A stretch of DNA of 64,000 nucleotides, from the NCBI GenBank assembly GCA_025055075.1, contig JANWYV010000004.1, forward strand, positions 1-64,000, in the 5' to 3' direction. This document shows, piece after piece, positions 37,212 to 46,054 of this stretch. Position 1 is the first letter of the stretch; the number at the start of each line of letters is the position of its first letter. The translations under genes and the position numbers were made by a program. Source of the stretch: Blastocatellia bacterium (GTDB taxonomy: Bacteria; Acidobacteriota; Blastocatellia; HR10). A model generated the notes under the pieces. That model had not been told where the DNA came from, searched no databases, and saw only the letters and a list, made by a program, of their open reading frames with translations.

Positions 37212-38585
37212 TCAACTCCTCTTTTTTTTACGCTTCTTCCCCCCTTTGCCCAGGAGCTTCCCGAAGGGGAATGCCCCCTCCCTGAGGTGCTTCATCATCC
37301 GCCGCATCTCGACGTATTGTTTCAGCAGGGTGTTCACCTCCTCGACGGTCGTCCCGCTCCCGCGCGCGATGCGGCGGCGGCGGCTGCCGTCAATGAGCCG
37401 ATAATTTCGCCGCTCCTCGGGCGTCATCGAGTTGATGATCGCCTCGGCGCGCTTCAGTTGCCGTTCAAATTGTGCCATTTGCTCTGGCGTGATCCGACTC
37501 ACGCCGACGAACTTCAACATCTCGGCCGGCAACAGTTCGAAGATCTTCCCCAAGGAGCCGAAGCGCTTGGCCAATCGCAGCTGCTCGAGGAAATCCTCCA
37601 GCGTGAACTCCTCGCGGCGCAGCTTCTCCTGCAACCGCGCGGCCTCGCGCTCATCCACTTCAGCCTGAACGCGCTCGATCAAGCTGAGGACATCCCCCAT
37701 GCCAAGGATGCGCGACGCCATGCGATCGGGATAGAACGGCTCCAGGGCATCATACTTCTCACCCACGCCGATGAACTTAATGGGTTGGCCCGTCACCGCC
37801 TTAATGGAGAGAGCGGCCCCTCCTCGCGTATCGCCATCCATCTTGGTCAGAATCACCCCCGAGAGACCAATCCGCTGATGGAATACCTCGGCGCTGCGCA
37901 CAGCATCTTGTCCGGTCATGGCATCGGCGACCAACAGGATTTCGACCGGTTTCGTCTCTCGCTTGATCGCCTCCAGCTCCACCATTAACTCCTCATCCAC
38001 ATGCAATCGTCCCGCCGTATCCACGATCACAGGATCGAATCCCGTCAGCTCCGCGTGACGGCGCGCGCGTCGACATATCTCCACCGGATCGGTCACCGAA
38101 GGATCATCGAAAAAAGGACGGCGAATCTCTCGAGCGATCACGGCCAATTGCTCGCGCGCCGCTGGCCGATACACATCCGCGGACACGAGCAACGGATTTC
38201 GCCCCTGTGCGGCCAAATACCGCGCCAGCTTCCCGGCCGTCGTCGTTTTCCCCGATCCCTGCAATCCGACGAGCAAGATGATATTGGGAAGGCGTGAGGT
38301 CAGGAGCAGCCGCGTGGACGTTCCCCCGAGCATCTCCGTCAATTCATCGTAGACGATCTTGATGACCTGCTGTGCCGGAGAGAGAGAGGCGAACACTTCC
38401 TGCCCGAGCGCCTTCTCCCGCACGCGCTCGATGAATTGCTTTACGACGCGGAAATGCACGTCCGCCTCAAGCAGCGCCAGCCGAATCTCCCGCAACGCTG
38501 CCTCGACATCGGCTTCAGTCAATTTCCCATGACCCCGCAGGTCACGAAGGACCTTCCGCAGCTTCTCCGAAAGCGCGTCGAACAT
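37212..38585 (-). CDS. ffh: Signal recognition particle protein Ffh
   Basis: SRP54-type GTPase that delivers nascent membrane proteins to FtsY and the translocon. The 457-aa protein has the N domain (residues 1-85), G domain motifs GLQGSGKTTTAGKLA (about 105-119), DTAGRLHVDEELM, TKMDGDTRGG and GVGEKYDALEPF. The methionine-rich M domain includes MTPEERRNYRLIDGSRRRRIARGSG split over its helices. It ends in a strongly basic KRKKKRS tail. It heads the conserved operon. Confidence 0.96.
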   Translation of the reverse strand: MFDALSEKLRKVLRDLRGHGKLTEADVEAALREIRLALLEADVHFRVVKQFIERVREKALGQEVFASLSPAQQVIKIVYDELTEMLGGTSTRLLLTSRLPNIILLVGLQGSGKTTTAGKLARYLAAQGRNPLLVSADVYRPAAREQLAVIAREIRRPFFDDPSVTDPVEICRRARRHAELTGFDPVIVDTAGRLHVDEELMVELEAIKRETKPVEILLVADAMTGQDAVRSAEVFHQRIGLSGVILTKMDGDTRGGAALSIKAVTGQPIKFIGVGEKYDALEPFYPDRMASRILGMGDVLSLIERVQAEVDEREAARLQEKLRREEFTLEDFLEQLRLAKRFGSLGKIFELLPAEMLKFVGVSRITPEQMAQFERQLKRAEAIINSMTPEERRNYRLIDGSRRRRIARGSGTTVEEVNTLLKQYVEMRRMMKHLREGAFPFGKLLGKGGKKRKKKRS

Positions 38586-38626
38586 TCCCCCGCTTCACCT
38601 CATGATCTCCATGCAAAAGGAGTTAG

Positions 38627-38653
38627 GCTATAGAAAGCTCCTGCCTCTGTCAA
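38627..38653 (-). promoter_or_regulatory. Predicted promoter for ffh
   Basis: Minus-strand perfect TTGACA and TATAGC separated by 15 bp, shorter than optimal, about 40 bases before the ffh ATG. Confidence 0.5.
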
Positions 38654-38725
38654 GAGGCCACACCTCACCTTTTCGACACCCCTGTTGGGGGATGCCGCTT
38701 TGAAGCTACATCGGAGAAGAGAAAG

Positions 38726-39106
38726 TCACTTCGCCTTTTCGACGGAGAGGATCGTGAGGACCTTCACGCCCTCTTTCTTCTCGACCTTCCCCTTGATGGT
38801 CACCCGCTCGGCGACGAAGGGGATCAGCTTCTCATTCTTATTCGCCGTCCATGCTTCGCCCGCTAGTTTGTATAGCTCCCCTGTCTTCTCATCCACGACG
38901 CCCAGTGGGGCGCCAGCCTTGGCGCAGTTGATCGCGCAGGCTCGATGCGCCGCGCCTTTATTCTTGGCATCCTTCGTGTAGCAATTCCAATCTACGATCT
39001 CGCCCACGACCGTGACTTCCTGAGCGAGGAGCCAGCTCGTTGGTCCCATCATCGCCAGGCTCATGGCCAGGCTCACGACGAGCGCCATCCAAATGTTTCG
39101 CTTCAT
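38726..39106 (-). CDS. Small secreted protein with three conserved-looking cysteines, function unknown
   Basis: A 126-aa protein with a classic signal peptide (residues 1-29, ending SWLLA). The mature part starts with beta strands (QEVTVVGEIVDWNCY), then a Cys-containing segment HRACAINCAKAGAPLGVVDEKTGELY. The C-terminal region is Lys-rich (VAERVTIKGKVEKKEGVKVLTILSVEK). The strand order suggests an OB-like or metal-binding fold. GAGGAGGAGG precedes the ATG. It is expressed separately and divergently from the phosphoribosyltransferase gene. Function unknown. Confidence 0.78.
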   Translation of the reverse strand: MKRNIWMALVVSLAMSLAMMGPTSWLLAQEVTVVGEIVDWNCYTKDAKNKGAAHRACAINCAKAGAPLGVVDEKTGELYKLAGEAWTANKNEKLIPFVAERVTIKGKVEKKEGVKVLTILSVEKAK

Positions 39107-39197
39107 ACGACCTCCTCCTCAAAAGAGATTTGAGCCGCTTCGTCAATGACGCGGTATCATGCCCGATCCCCTCATCCTCGCCATACGCGAGGAAAAG

Positions 39198-39203
39198 ATT
39201 ATA
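39198..39203 (-). promoter_or_regulatory. Possible -10 box for the small secreted protein gene
   Basis: A perfect TATAAT on the minus strand, about 92 bases upstream of the ATG at 39106, with no convincing -35 box. It implies a leader of about 85 bases. Confidence 0.35.
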
Positions 39204-39234
39204 CACGAACGAGAAGGAAATCGCGGCCTGACTC

Positions 39235-39262
39235 TTGGCCCTTTTCGCTCGCGTGGTAGAAT
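39235..39262 (+). promoter_or_regulatory. Predicted promoter for the phosphoribosyltransferase gene
   Basis: TTGGCC and TAGAAT separated by 16 bp, about 20 bases before the ATG at 39283, where GAGGGG serves as ribosome-binding site. Confidence 0.5.
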
Positions 39263-39282
39263 TTCCCTCGCCGAGGGGACGC

Positions 39283-39966
39283 ATGGACCACGGGACCGAG
39301 CGCAGGCGCTTTCGCGATCGCACAGAGGCTGGGCATCAGCTCGCCGCTCGACTGCTCGCGTATCGCGACAGCGAGACTCTCGTTTTAGGGATCGCCCGCG
39401 GAGGCGTCGTCGTAGGCGCGCCCATTGCCGATGCCCTTCAGGCCGAGTTAGACGTCATCGCTCCACGCAAGTTGCCCATCCCGTTCAATCCGGAGGCTGG
39501 CTTTGGCGCCATCGCCGAGGATGGGACGATGTATCTCAATTCGGTGCTCGTCCGCGCCCTCGATTTGAGAGAGGAAGAGATCCGCGAGATCGCTGCGGAC
39601 GTTCTCGCTGAAGTCCGGCGTCGCGTGGCGCGCTATCGCGGTGATCGTCCGCCTCCGAGAGTGAAGGGGCGTCCCGTGATCCTCGTGGATGATGGTCTGG
39701 CCACCGGATACACGATGCTCGCCGCCATCGAGAGCGTGAAGAAAGATGCTCCGGCACGACTCGTGGTCGCCGTTCCCGTCAGCCCCCTCTCGACACTGCG
39801 CTCGATCGAGCCGCATGTGGATGAGCTGATTTGCCTCATCGCTCGAGAGACAGAGGTCTTCGCCGTCGCAGACTTCTACGAGGACTTTCGCGATCTGCGA
39901 GACGAAGAGGTGATCGCTCTGCTCGAACGAGCGCGTTCTCGCCCTCGAGAGAGGAGCGCGTCATAG
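39283..39966 (+). CDS. Phosphoribosyltransferase-domain protein
   Basis: A 227-aa type I PRTase-fold protein. The PRPP-binding loop is VILVDDGLATGYTM (about residues 127-140). Upstream blocks VLGIARGGVVVGAPIADAL and IAPRKLPIPFNPEAGFGAI match a family often annotated as predicted phosphoribosyltransferases and sometimes fused to dienelactone-hydrolase-like domains. The base or other acceptor is not known. Its last 91 bp overlap the 3' end of the opposing GT4 gene. Confidence 0.85.
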   Translation: MDHGTERRRFRDRTEAGHQLAARLLAYRDSETLVLGIARGGVVVGAPIADALQAELDVIAPRKLPIPFNPEAGFGAIAEDGTMYLNSVLVRALDLREEEIREIAADVLAEVRRRVARYRGDRPPPRVKGRPVILVDDGLATGYTMLAAIESVKKDAPARLVVAVPVSPLSTLRSIEPHVDELICLIARETEVFAVADFYEDFRDLRDEEVIALLERARSRPRERSAS

Positions 39967-41093
39967 AGGGCTTCGACGCGCCGCGTCTGCTCGCGCAGAT
40001 CGAAGGTGCGCTCCACCCACATCCGCGCGGCGCGTCCCAAGCGCGCGCGCCACGCCGCATCTTGAAGAAGCGCGAGCATGGCGTCGGCTAAAGGCAAGAC
40101 CTCTCCCCGCGGGACGAGAAGGCCCGTCTCCCCTTCTCGCACGATCTCCTCGGTTGCCCCCCCGCGCGACGCGATGACCGGGAGGCCACAGGCCATGGCT
40201 TCGATGAGGACGCGCCCGAAAGGCTCCGGCTCTAGTGAGCAATGGACCACAAGATCTAGTTCCCGCAGGATCGTTGCGACATCCGCGCGAAATCCGAGGA
40301 ACCGAACGCGTGAGGAGAGCTGCCGCCTGACGACTTCGCGTTCCAATTCTCTCCGGAACCCTTCGTGCCCCGTCGTGTCGTAAATCTCGTCCCCAACAAT
40401 GAGGAATTCCACTTCGGACAGCACTCGACTCACCCGCTCGGCGGCCTGGAGGAACACGTGCTGTCCCTTCCACGGCGCAAGCGCTCCGATCATCCCTACG
40501 CGGAGTCGTCCCTCCGCCCGCTTCGACGAGGCAGGAGAAAACTCTCGCAGATCAACGCCGTTAGGGATGACCAAGATGTTCGGTTGAGCGGAGAACTCGT
40601 TGGCGACAGCGTGGGAAGGGACGAGAACGACATCCGGGACGATCCGGCTGAGGATGCGAAAGAAAGGCCAGATCCGGCGACGCCGAAGGAAATCGTGCAC
40701 GTGCCAGACCAAGCGCGCGCGAACAAGCGGAGCGAGCGCAACGCTGAATATCTGTGCCTTGAGGCCATGCGCGTGGATCAATGCGACTGGCGCCTCATTC
40801 ACGAAGCGCGCTAGTTCGATCACTGCCCTTCTGATGTGCGGGAGCGACCGCAGAGCGCTGACATATTCGCGCCATGAACTGTATCGTCCGAGACGATGCC
40901 CCCTCCCCCAATAACTCACAAGGAGCGGGGAGATGCCAACTTCTTCTAATGCCTCCGCGAGTCGGCCGCGGCGCGGCACCACGACATGGACGCGAAATCG
41001 CTCCCGATCGAGCGAGCGCGCGAGGTCCAATAAGACGCGTTCCGCTCCGCCCAACTCCGCTCCCGTGCTCACGTGGAGAATCTGATCCTTCAC
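39876..41093 (-). CDS. GT4 glycosyltransferase, surface polysaccharide locus
   Basis: A 405-aa GT-B enzyme with the acceptor loop HVSTGAELGGAERVLLDLAR, donor-domain strand RVGMIGALAPWKGQHVFLQAA and loop EPFGRVLIEAMACGLPVIA. The GTG start at 41093 overlaps the preceding stop (GTGA), follows GGAGAC and gives the expected N-terminus. The last ~30 residues are Arg/Ser-rich and encoded where the gene overlaps the convergent phosphoribosyltransferase gene. It is the last enzyme of the leftward polysaccharide operon. Confidence 0.87.
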   Translation of the reverse strand: MKDQILHVSTGAELGGAERVLLDLARSLDRERFRVHVVVPRRGRLAEALEEVGISPLLVSYWGRGHRLGRYSSWREYVSALRSLPHIRRAVIELARFVNEAPVALIHAHGLKAQIFSVALAPLVRARLVWHVHDFLRRRRIWPFFRILSRIVPDVVLVPSHAVANEFSAQPNILVIPNGVDLREFSPASSKRAEGRLRVGMIGALAPWKGQHVFLQAAERVSRVLSEVEFLIVGDEIYDTTGHEGFRRELEREVVRRQLSSRVRFLGFRADVATILRELDLVVHCSLEPEPFGRVLIEAMACGLPVIASRGGATEEIVREGETGLLVPRGEVLPLADAMLALLQDAAWRARLGRAARMWVERTFDLREQTRRVEALYDALLSRGRERARSSRAITSSSRRSRKSS

Positions 41094-42214
41094 GTCTCCA
41101 ATGATTCCGCGAGCGCGCGATAGGCATCGAGCACCCGACGCGCCGTCTGCTCCCAAGTGAACGCACGGGCTCGGTCTCGAGCTTTTTTCACCAGCTCCTC
41201 GCGCATCTGCGCATCTTCGAGCACCCGCGCAGCCGCCTCGGCCAATGCCTCCGCGTCGTCGTCGCGCACTAGTATGCCGGCGTCTCCGAGCACCTCCGGT
41301 ACCGCACCGGCGGCGAGCGCCACGACGGGCACTCCGAGGCGCATCGCTTCAAGGACTGGCAGGCCGAAGCCCTCGTACGTCGAAGGGAAGAGCAAGAGCG
41401 CTGCCGATTGATAGACCATCGCAAGAGTCTCCCACGGGAGATTGGAGAATTGCCGAACGCATCGAGCGATCCTCCACCGCCGAATCATCTCCCAATGAGC
41501 GGACGCGAATCGCCCTCCCACTTGGACGAGATGAAGCTCTTCGCCCACCAACGCTCGAAGACGAACGAACGCCCGCAGCAAGGTCGGGATGTTCTTCCGC
41601 TCCTCACAGCTCCCCACATGCAGGACGATGCGCGCGCCGCGTGGAATACCGAGATGATCGCGAAGCTCCGCCGCCTCGCTCTCGCTCATCGGACGAGCGC
41701 TCACATGATCCCCTCCCAGGGGGATGACCGTGATTCGATCCTCGGGATAGTTGAGCCACTGCATCAGCTCGCTCTTCGTGAATTCGGAATCGGCGATCAC
41801 ATACGCGCTCTCCCGAAGAGCGGCCAGAACCCATCGCAACACGACGTTTCGAGCACGAGCGCGCGGGCTTCGCTCTCCTGCGCTCAGGAGATGCCACGGA
41901 TAGAGATCGTGCACCGTGATGATCGTGCGTCGTCGGTCGAGCCATCGGCCCACATGGGCGTACGAATGATCGAGGATGTGATGCAGGTCCGCCTCCCTCT
42001 GCCGTGAGGCTTGCGCGACGCTCCAGGGGAAGGCCAAATACCGCGCAGGAAATCGAAAGAAAGGCATGCGTCCCCAGGCCGGCACGGGCAAGCGCGCGAC
42101 CACGAAATCCCAGTCCGGTGCAACCCGCGGCAACCACCGTCGCAGTTGATCCGCATATAGCGCCATACTGCGCCAGCCCTCCACGTTCAGATCGGGGATC
42201 AAAAGGACACGCAT
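41090..42214 (-). CDS. GT4 glycosyltransferase (mannosyltransferase-like), surface polysaccharide locus
   Basis: A 374-aa GT-B enzyme. HDLYPWHLLS and VIADSEFTKSELMQWL lie in the acceptor domain. VLHVGSCEERKNIPTLLRAF and LLFPSTYEGFGLPVLEAMRLGVPVVA (read as two adjoining blocks) form the donor domain, closely following the pattern of WbpZ/MtfB-type mannosyltransferases. ATG 42214 shares a base with the previous stop, so translation is coupled. Linkage and donor are not certain. Confidence 0.88.
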   Translation of the reverse strand: MRVLLIPDLNVEGWRSMALYADQLRRWLPRVAPDWDFVVARLPVPAWGRMPFFRFPARYLAFPWSVAQASRQREADLHHILDHSYAHVGRWLDRRRTIITVHDLYPWHLLSAGERSPRARARNVVLRWVLAALRESAYVIADSEFTKSELMQWLNYPEDRITVIPLGGDHVSARPMSESEAAELRDHLGIPRGARIVLHVGSCEERKNIPTLLRAFVRLRALVGEELHLVQVGGRFASAHWEMIRRWRIARCVRQFSNLPWETLAMVYQSAALLLFPSTYEGFGLPVLEAMRLGVPVVALAAGAVPEVLGDAGILVRDDDAEALAEAAARVLEDAQMREELVKKARDRARAFTWEQTARRVLDAYRALAESLET

Positions 42215-43368
42215 CACTCTTCGCTGAGCACTCGCTCGAGGATTGAGCGCAAGCGGGGGACCAACACAGCATACTCGAAATGCTGACGCGCGAGCGCGAC
42301 ATTGGCCTGCCCCAGTTCCAGCACTTGCGGATGGTGAGCGAGCCATCGCAGGCGCTCGGCCAGCGCCTCCACGTACTGGTCACGCCCCTCATACGGGAGC
42401 AACATCTCGTCGGGGAGAAGTCGCGCTGCCTCGCCCACGCGACTGGCCACGACGAATCGGCCACAGGCGAGATAGAGCGGGAGTTTCCCCGTCGTGCGGG
42501 TCTCGCCGACGAGATCGTTCGTCTGCGTCGAGAGGCATACGTCCATGAGATTGATGTACGCCGGCAACTGCTCGAGCGGCACGCGTCCTATGAAGTGCAC
42601 GCGATCAGCGACGCCGGCGGCGCGCGCCCGTTCCTTCAATATGGGCAATCCCGATCCATCGCCCACGATCACGCCAACAAGTGGTACGTCCCTCGCGCGC
42701 GCGAGTGCTTCGATGAGTTCCCATCCATAGCAGAACCCCATGCGCGGACTCCAATGCAATGAGCCGACGACGCCGACGACGAGCTTCCCTTCCATGTTCA
42801 AGCGTCGCCGCAAGGATTCGACCGACAGCGGGCGGAACACGCGTGTATCCACGCCATCGGGGATCACCTCAACGCGCGTGATGCCGTGTCGAGCAAGCCA
42901 TTCTCGATGGCCATGACCGCGCACGACGAGAAGATCGGCCACGCGCACCGAGAGACATTCCAAAAGCTCCGTCAGCCGCTGCCCCACCCATCCACGTCCC
43001 AGTGTGCGCGCAAGGGCGGAGATGACATCGCCCGTGTCAATGATCACGCGCGCACGAGTCGCCGTCTTATACACGATCGCGGCCATGACCCCCGAGGCCG
43101 CCATGTCCATGACATACACGACCCGTGGGCGCCACCGAAAGAGCGCCCACAGGAAGCGAAAGACGGCGCGCACTTTCTGCCGACCGCGATAGAGCACCAT
43201 TCGGCGACAGGGCAAGTCGAGCCGAGAGGCAAATTGATGCGCGCGTTCAGCAACAGCTCCCTCCGGCTCCCCATTCACGAGAAAGATGATCTCCACCTTG
43301 GCGCGCTCCGAGGAGGAAGGGAGGCGCGACTGTCCTTCAGAGGATGCTGACGCGACGATTTCCCTCAC
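42214..43368 (-). CDS. GT4-type glycosyltransferase with atypical donor loop
   Basis: A 384-aa protein with GT-B architecture: VYVMDMAASGVMAAIVYK and VIIDTGDVISALART in the N-terminal domain, VVGVVGSLHWSPRMGFCYGWELI and VHFIGRVPLEQLPAYINLMDVCL in the donor domain. The donor loop reads NDLVGETRTTGKLPLYLACGRFV and lacks the standard E-x7-E arrangement, as in some hexosyltransferases of polysaccharide loci. Its start overlaps the stop of the next GT4 gene by 4 bp. Confidence 0.82.
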   Translation of the reverse strand: MREIVASASSEGQSRLPSSSERAKVEIIFLVNGEPEGAVAERAHQFASRLDLPCRRMVLYRGRQKVRAVFRFLWALFRWRPRVVYVMDMAASGVMAAIVYKTATRARVIIDTGDVISALARTLGRGWVGQRLTELLECLSVRVADLLVVRGHGHREWLARHGITRVEVIPDGVDTRVFRPLSVESLRRRLNMEGKLVVGVVGSLHWSPRMGFCYGWELIEALARARDVPLVGVIVGDGSGLPILKERARAAGVADRVHFIGRVPLEQLPAYINLMDVCLSTQTNDLVGETRTTGKLPLYLACGRFVVASRVGEAARLLPDEMLLPYEGRDQYVEALAERLRWLAHHPQVLELGQANVALARQHFEYAVLVPRLRSILERVLSEE

Positions 43369-44474
43369 GCCCCTTTCCTCGCTTGTTCGTACACGCGGAG
43401 CGTCTCATGCGCCGCGCGATCCCACGAGAACGCCCGGACGCGCTCGCGCGCTCGACAACCCATCGCTTCACGTAGCGCGGCATCTTCTCGAAGCCAGCGC
43501 ACGTAATGAGCAATAGCGCGAACGTTCCGCGCGTCCTCGACGAGGACTCCATCCTCGAGGTGCGTGATGATCTCGGCTGCACCGGCCGCTCGCGTGGTGA
43601 TCACCGGAAGTTCGGAAGCCATGGCTTCCCAAATGACCATTCCGTGCGCATCGTAGGCCGTTGGGAACAGGAGCGCATCGCTCGCAGCGTAATAGTCTTC
43701 GATGCGATCGGTATAGGCGAGAAACCGCGCGCGTTCGCCGACGCCAAGACGCCGAGCCAACGCTCGATACCGATGGATGGGCGAGCGGGAGATCAGGAGA
43801 AGCTGCGCATCCGGCACGAGAGCCAGCGCGCGCAACGCCTCCGCGGCTCCCTTCCGCAAGTCCCCTACGTAGAGAAGCAGGAAATCCCGCTCCGCGTATC
43901 CCAAGGCTCGGCGCACCTGCGCGCGCGCTCGACGACGTCGCCCCGGATGGAAGCGCTCAAGGTCAACGCCGGGACGAATCACCACGACGCGCTCGCGCCG
44001 AGCATAATGGTGCTCCAACTCGAGGCGCACCTTCTCGGAGACGGCGATCACCCATCCCGTGCGCGAAGGGTGATAGAGCGCGCGCTCCCAACGACCGACT
44101 ACTTCGCGGAAGAGCCAATGCCGCGCGCTCAGCCGTCCGTCTCGCTCTCGAAGGGCCCCCAACCACGCCCACTGACAGATGTGAGCCGTCGCGACATCGA
44201 GCGCGAACGCGCAGAGCCCTTGTCCATGAACGACGTCGAATGCCCCGCGCACGTGCCACCAGCTTCCGAAAGGGAACGTGAGGATCGTCGTCATCGCCGT
44301 CGCTCGCAGCGCCGGGACATGATGGCATCGAACGCGCGCGTTCGGCACGCTCGCGAAACGATTGGCGAAGACGTGCACCTCGTGCTCGCGACTGAAGCGC
44401 TCGGCCAGCTCGATGACGTATCGGCCATGGCCCACGCGATGATCGTAGTCATGAACGAGCAGCGCGATCCTCAT
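43365..44474 (-). CDS. GT4 glycosyltransferase, surface polysaccharide locus
   Basis: A 369-aa GT-B enzyme. MRIALLVHDYDHRVGHGRYVIELA begins the acceptor domain; VVVIRPGVDLERFHPG and LLYVGDLRKGAAEALRAL open the donor domain. The loop DAHGMVIWEAMASELPVITT is the E-x7-E element with Asp in place of the first Glu. The ATG at 44474 overlaps the polymerase stop (ATGA); an ATG six codons upstream is less likely. Confidence 0.86.
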   Translation of the reverse strand: MRIALLVHDYDHRVGHGRYVIELAERFSREHEVHVFANRFASVPNARVRCHHVPALRATAMTTILTFPFGSWWHVRGAFDVVHGQGLCAFALDVATAHICQWAWLGALRERDGRLSARHWLFREVVGRWERALYHPSRTGWVIAVSEKVRLELEHHYARRERVVVIRPGVDLERFHPGRRRRARAQVRRALGYAERDFLLLYVGDLRKGAAEALRALALVPDAQLLLISRSPIHRYRALARRLGVGERARFLAYTDRIEDYYAASDALLFPTAYDAHGMVIWEAMASELPVITTRAAGAAEIITHLEDGVLVEDARNVRAIAHYVRWLREDAALREAMGCRARERVRAFSWDRAAHETLRVYEQARKGA

Positions 44475-45880
44475 CGCCTCCGCGCGTTCCAAGGATGTCG
44501 TGCTGGCGTTCGAGAAACCGCATGGTCGGCTGCCTCAATGGGAACGAGGACCTCGCTCCAGGCGTGCCACCACGCTCGCTGCCGTCGGCGTTCGAGATCG
44601 GCGAGCTTCAGGACAGCTCCGAGGAAGAACCACCAGAGCATCCCATGCGGGATACTCAGCAACGGGGATCCAACGAGTGTCCCCGCACCGACCATGAACG
44701 CACCGCACACGATGGCGAGCGCGATCTCCTCATCGGGAGTCCCCTTCAATCGTTGCAGGGCGCGCCAGGCGCTTCGCAGCGCCGTTCCCAAAAGCAGGGC
44801 GAGCATCACCAGTCCGATGACGCCCATCTCGACCAAAATACGCCCGAAATCCCCATCGGCGAAGATGGGATGAAATGTCGGATACCACCGCCCCATGAAG
44901 AAAGGCACACCATGACCAGTCCGCCCAAGCCCATGCCCCCACGGCGCGTCAAGCAGCGCCTGAAATCCCGCGTGCAGAGGGTTCGATACCCTTCCCAGGA
45001 TCAAACCGACGTCGGCCAAACTGGCGAAGCGCTCCGCAGCCCGCCCCTCGGTCAAATCTATCCCCACTCGCATCCCGAGCGAGAGGAGCACCATCGCGAC
45101 CAAATAAACGCGCACCGATCGCCGATGCCACCACAGGAGGACCAAGCCGATGAGGACCATCACCAGGGCCGCCCGCGTCCCCGTCAGGACTAAGCTCGTC
45201 ATCATCGGCACGATCCCTAATCGCAGGAAGAAGCGCACAGAGGGAGTGATCTCCCGATCCAACGAGAGGATGAGAGCGAGCGCCGAAGCATACGCCATCA
45301 TCGAACCGAACGCTCCGGCCGAGACGAAGGTCGAGAAGATGCGAAACTCCACTTCGCCCGTCGGCGTGACATACGTCGCGAAACGATGTCGTTCGGCGGC
45401 GAGTTCATCATCGGGAATCGCGCTCTCAATGCCGGCCACATACTGGTAGATGCCATATAGGCCGGCGAGCACAGATAGCAAGATCACAATCAGCAGATAG
45501 GCGCGCACGTGCCGCCCCGAGCGCGTGATGTCATAGCCGAGCAGATAAGCGAGACTGAAGAAACACCAGCCGCGGAACGCCGCCAGCCCGATTGGGAGAG
45601 GAATTCCCGGAAAGAGCGCATACATCGCGCACAGCGCGAAGAAGATGAGTAAGATCTTCGTCACGGGAGTCGCCGGCAAGAGTCCGCGCCCACGGCGAAC
45701 GCGCGTCGTCGCCCAGAAGAAAAGCGCGAGCGCGAAGAGAATGTCGAAGAGGAAGTAGCTCGCGGGCGAAGGATAACGATCCTTGATCGGCGCCAAGACG
45801 AATCCGATGAGGATCGCTCCAACGAGCGAGAGGTGGATGAGCTTCTCGTGCCGCCACAGAATAGCCCACTCGCGCCACAT
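44471..45880 (-). CDS. O-antigen ligase/polymerase family membrane protein
   Basis: A 469-aa integral membrane protein with about 11-12 TM helices. A large periplasmic loop between about residues 285 and 340 contains WGHGLGRTGHGVPFFMGRWYP and the motif-like HPIFADGDFGRILVEMG. The layout matches the Wzy_C/WaaL family, which polymerises or ligates undecaprenyl-linked glycans in the periplasm. Its place among GT4 genes supports a role in assembling the polysaccharide. Whether it is a polymerase or a ligase cannot be decided by sequence alone. Confidence 0.85.
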   Translation of the reverse strand: MWREWAILWRHEKLIHLSLVGAILIGFVLAPIKDRYPSPASYFLFDILFALALFFWATTRVRRGRGLLPATPVTKILLIFFALCAMYALFPGIPLPIGLAAFRGWCFFSLAYLLGYDITRSGRHVRAYLLIVILLSVLAGLYGIYQYVAGIESAIPDDELAAERHRFATYVTPTGEVEFRIFSTFVSAGAFGSMMAYASALALILSLDREITPSVRFFLRLGIVPMMTSLVLTGTRAALVMVLIGLVLLWWHRRSVRVYLVAMVLLSLGMRVGIDLTEGRAAERFASLADVGLILGRVSNPLHAGFQALLDAPWGHGLGRTGHGVPFFMGRWYPTFHPIFADGDFGRILVEMGVIGLVMLALLLGTALRSAWRALQRLKGTPDEEIALAIVCGAFMVGAGTLVGSPLLSIPHGMLWWFFLGAVLKLADLERRRQRAWWHAWSEVLVPIEAADHAVSRTPARHPWNARRR

Positions 45881-46054
45881 ATGTCGTCCTTCACCGCGGA
45901 GAGACCACTGTCTCTCCGCTCATGACGGCGAGAAGGATACACGCTTTCGATCCACTCCGACAATAGACATTCCGAAGCTTCCTTCGGGGGAGGACCTTGG
46001 GAGATGGTCGCTTCCCGCGCCGAGATTCGCGCCCGCCTTCGTGAAACGTTTTCG
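45881..46054. other. 174-bp gap inside the polysaccharide operon
   Basis: No credible open frame, hairpin or consensus promoter was identified between the first GT4 gene and the polymerase gene. It might hold an internal promoter for the downstream five genes, but this is not demonstrable by eye. Confidence 0.3.

Noticed and set aside
38690-38715. CCCC/GGGG hairpin downstream of the small secreted protein gene as a terminator
   Set aside because: The stem is only four pairs and no T tract follows on either strand.
44970-45000. GGGTTCGATACCC sequence reminiscent of a tRNA T arm
   Set aside because: It lies inside the polymerase/ligase gene, and no acceptor stem, D arm or anticodon arm can be folded around it.
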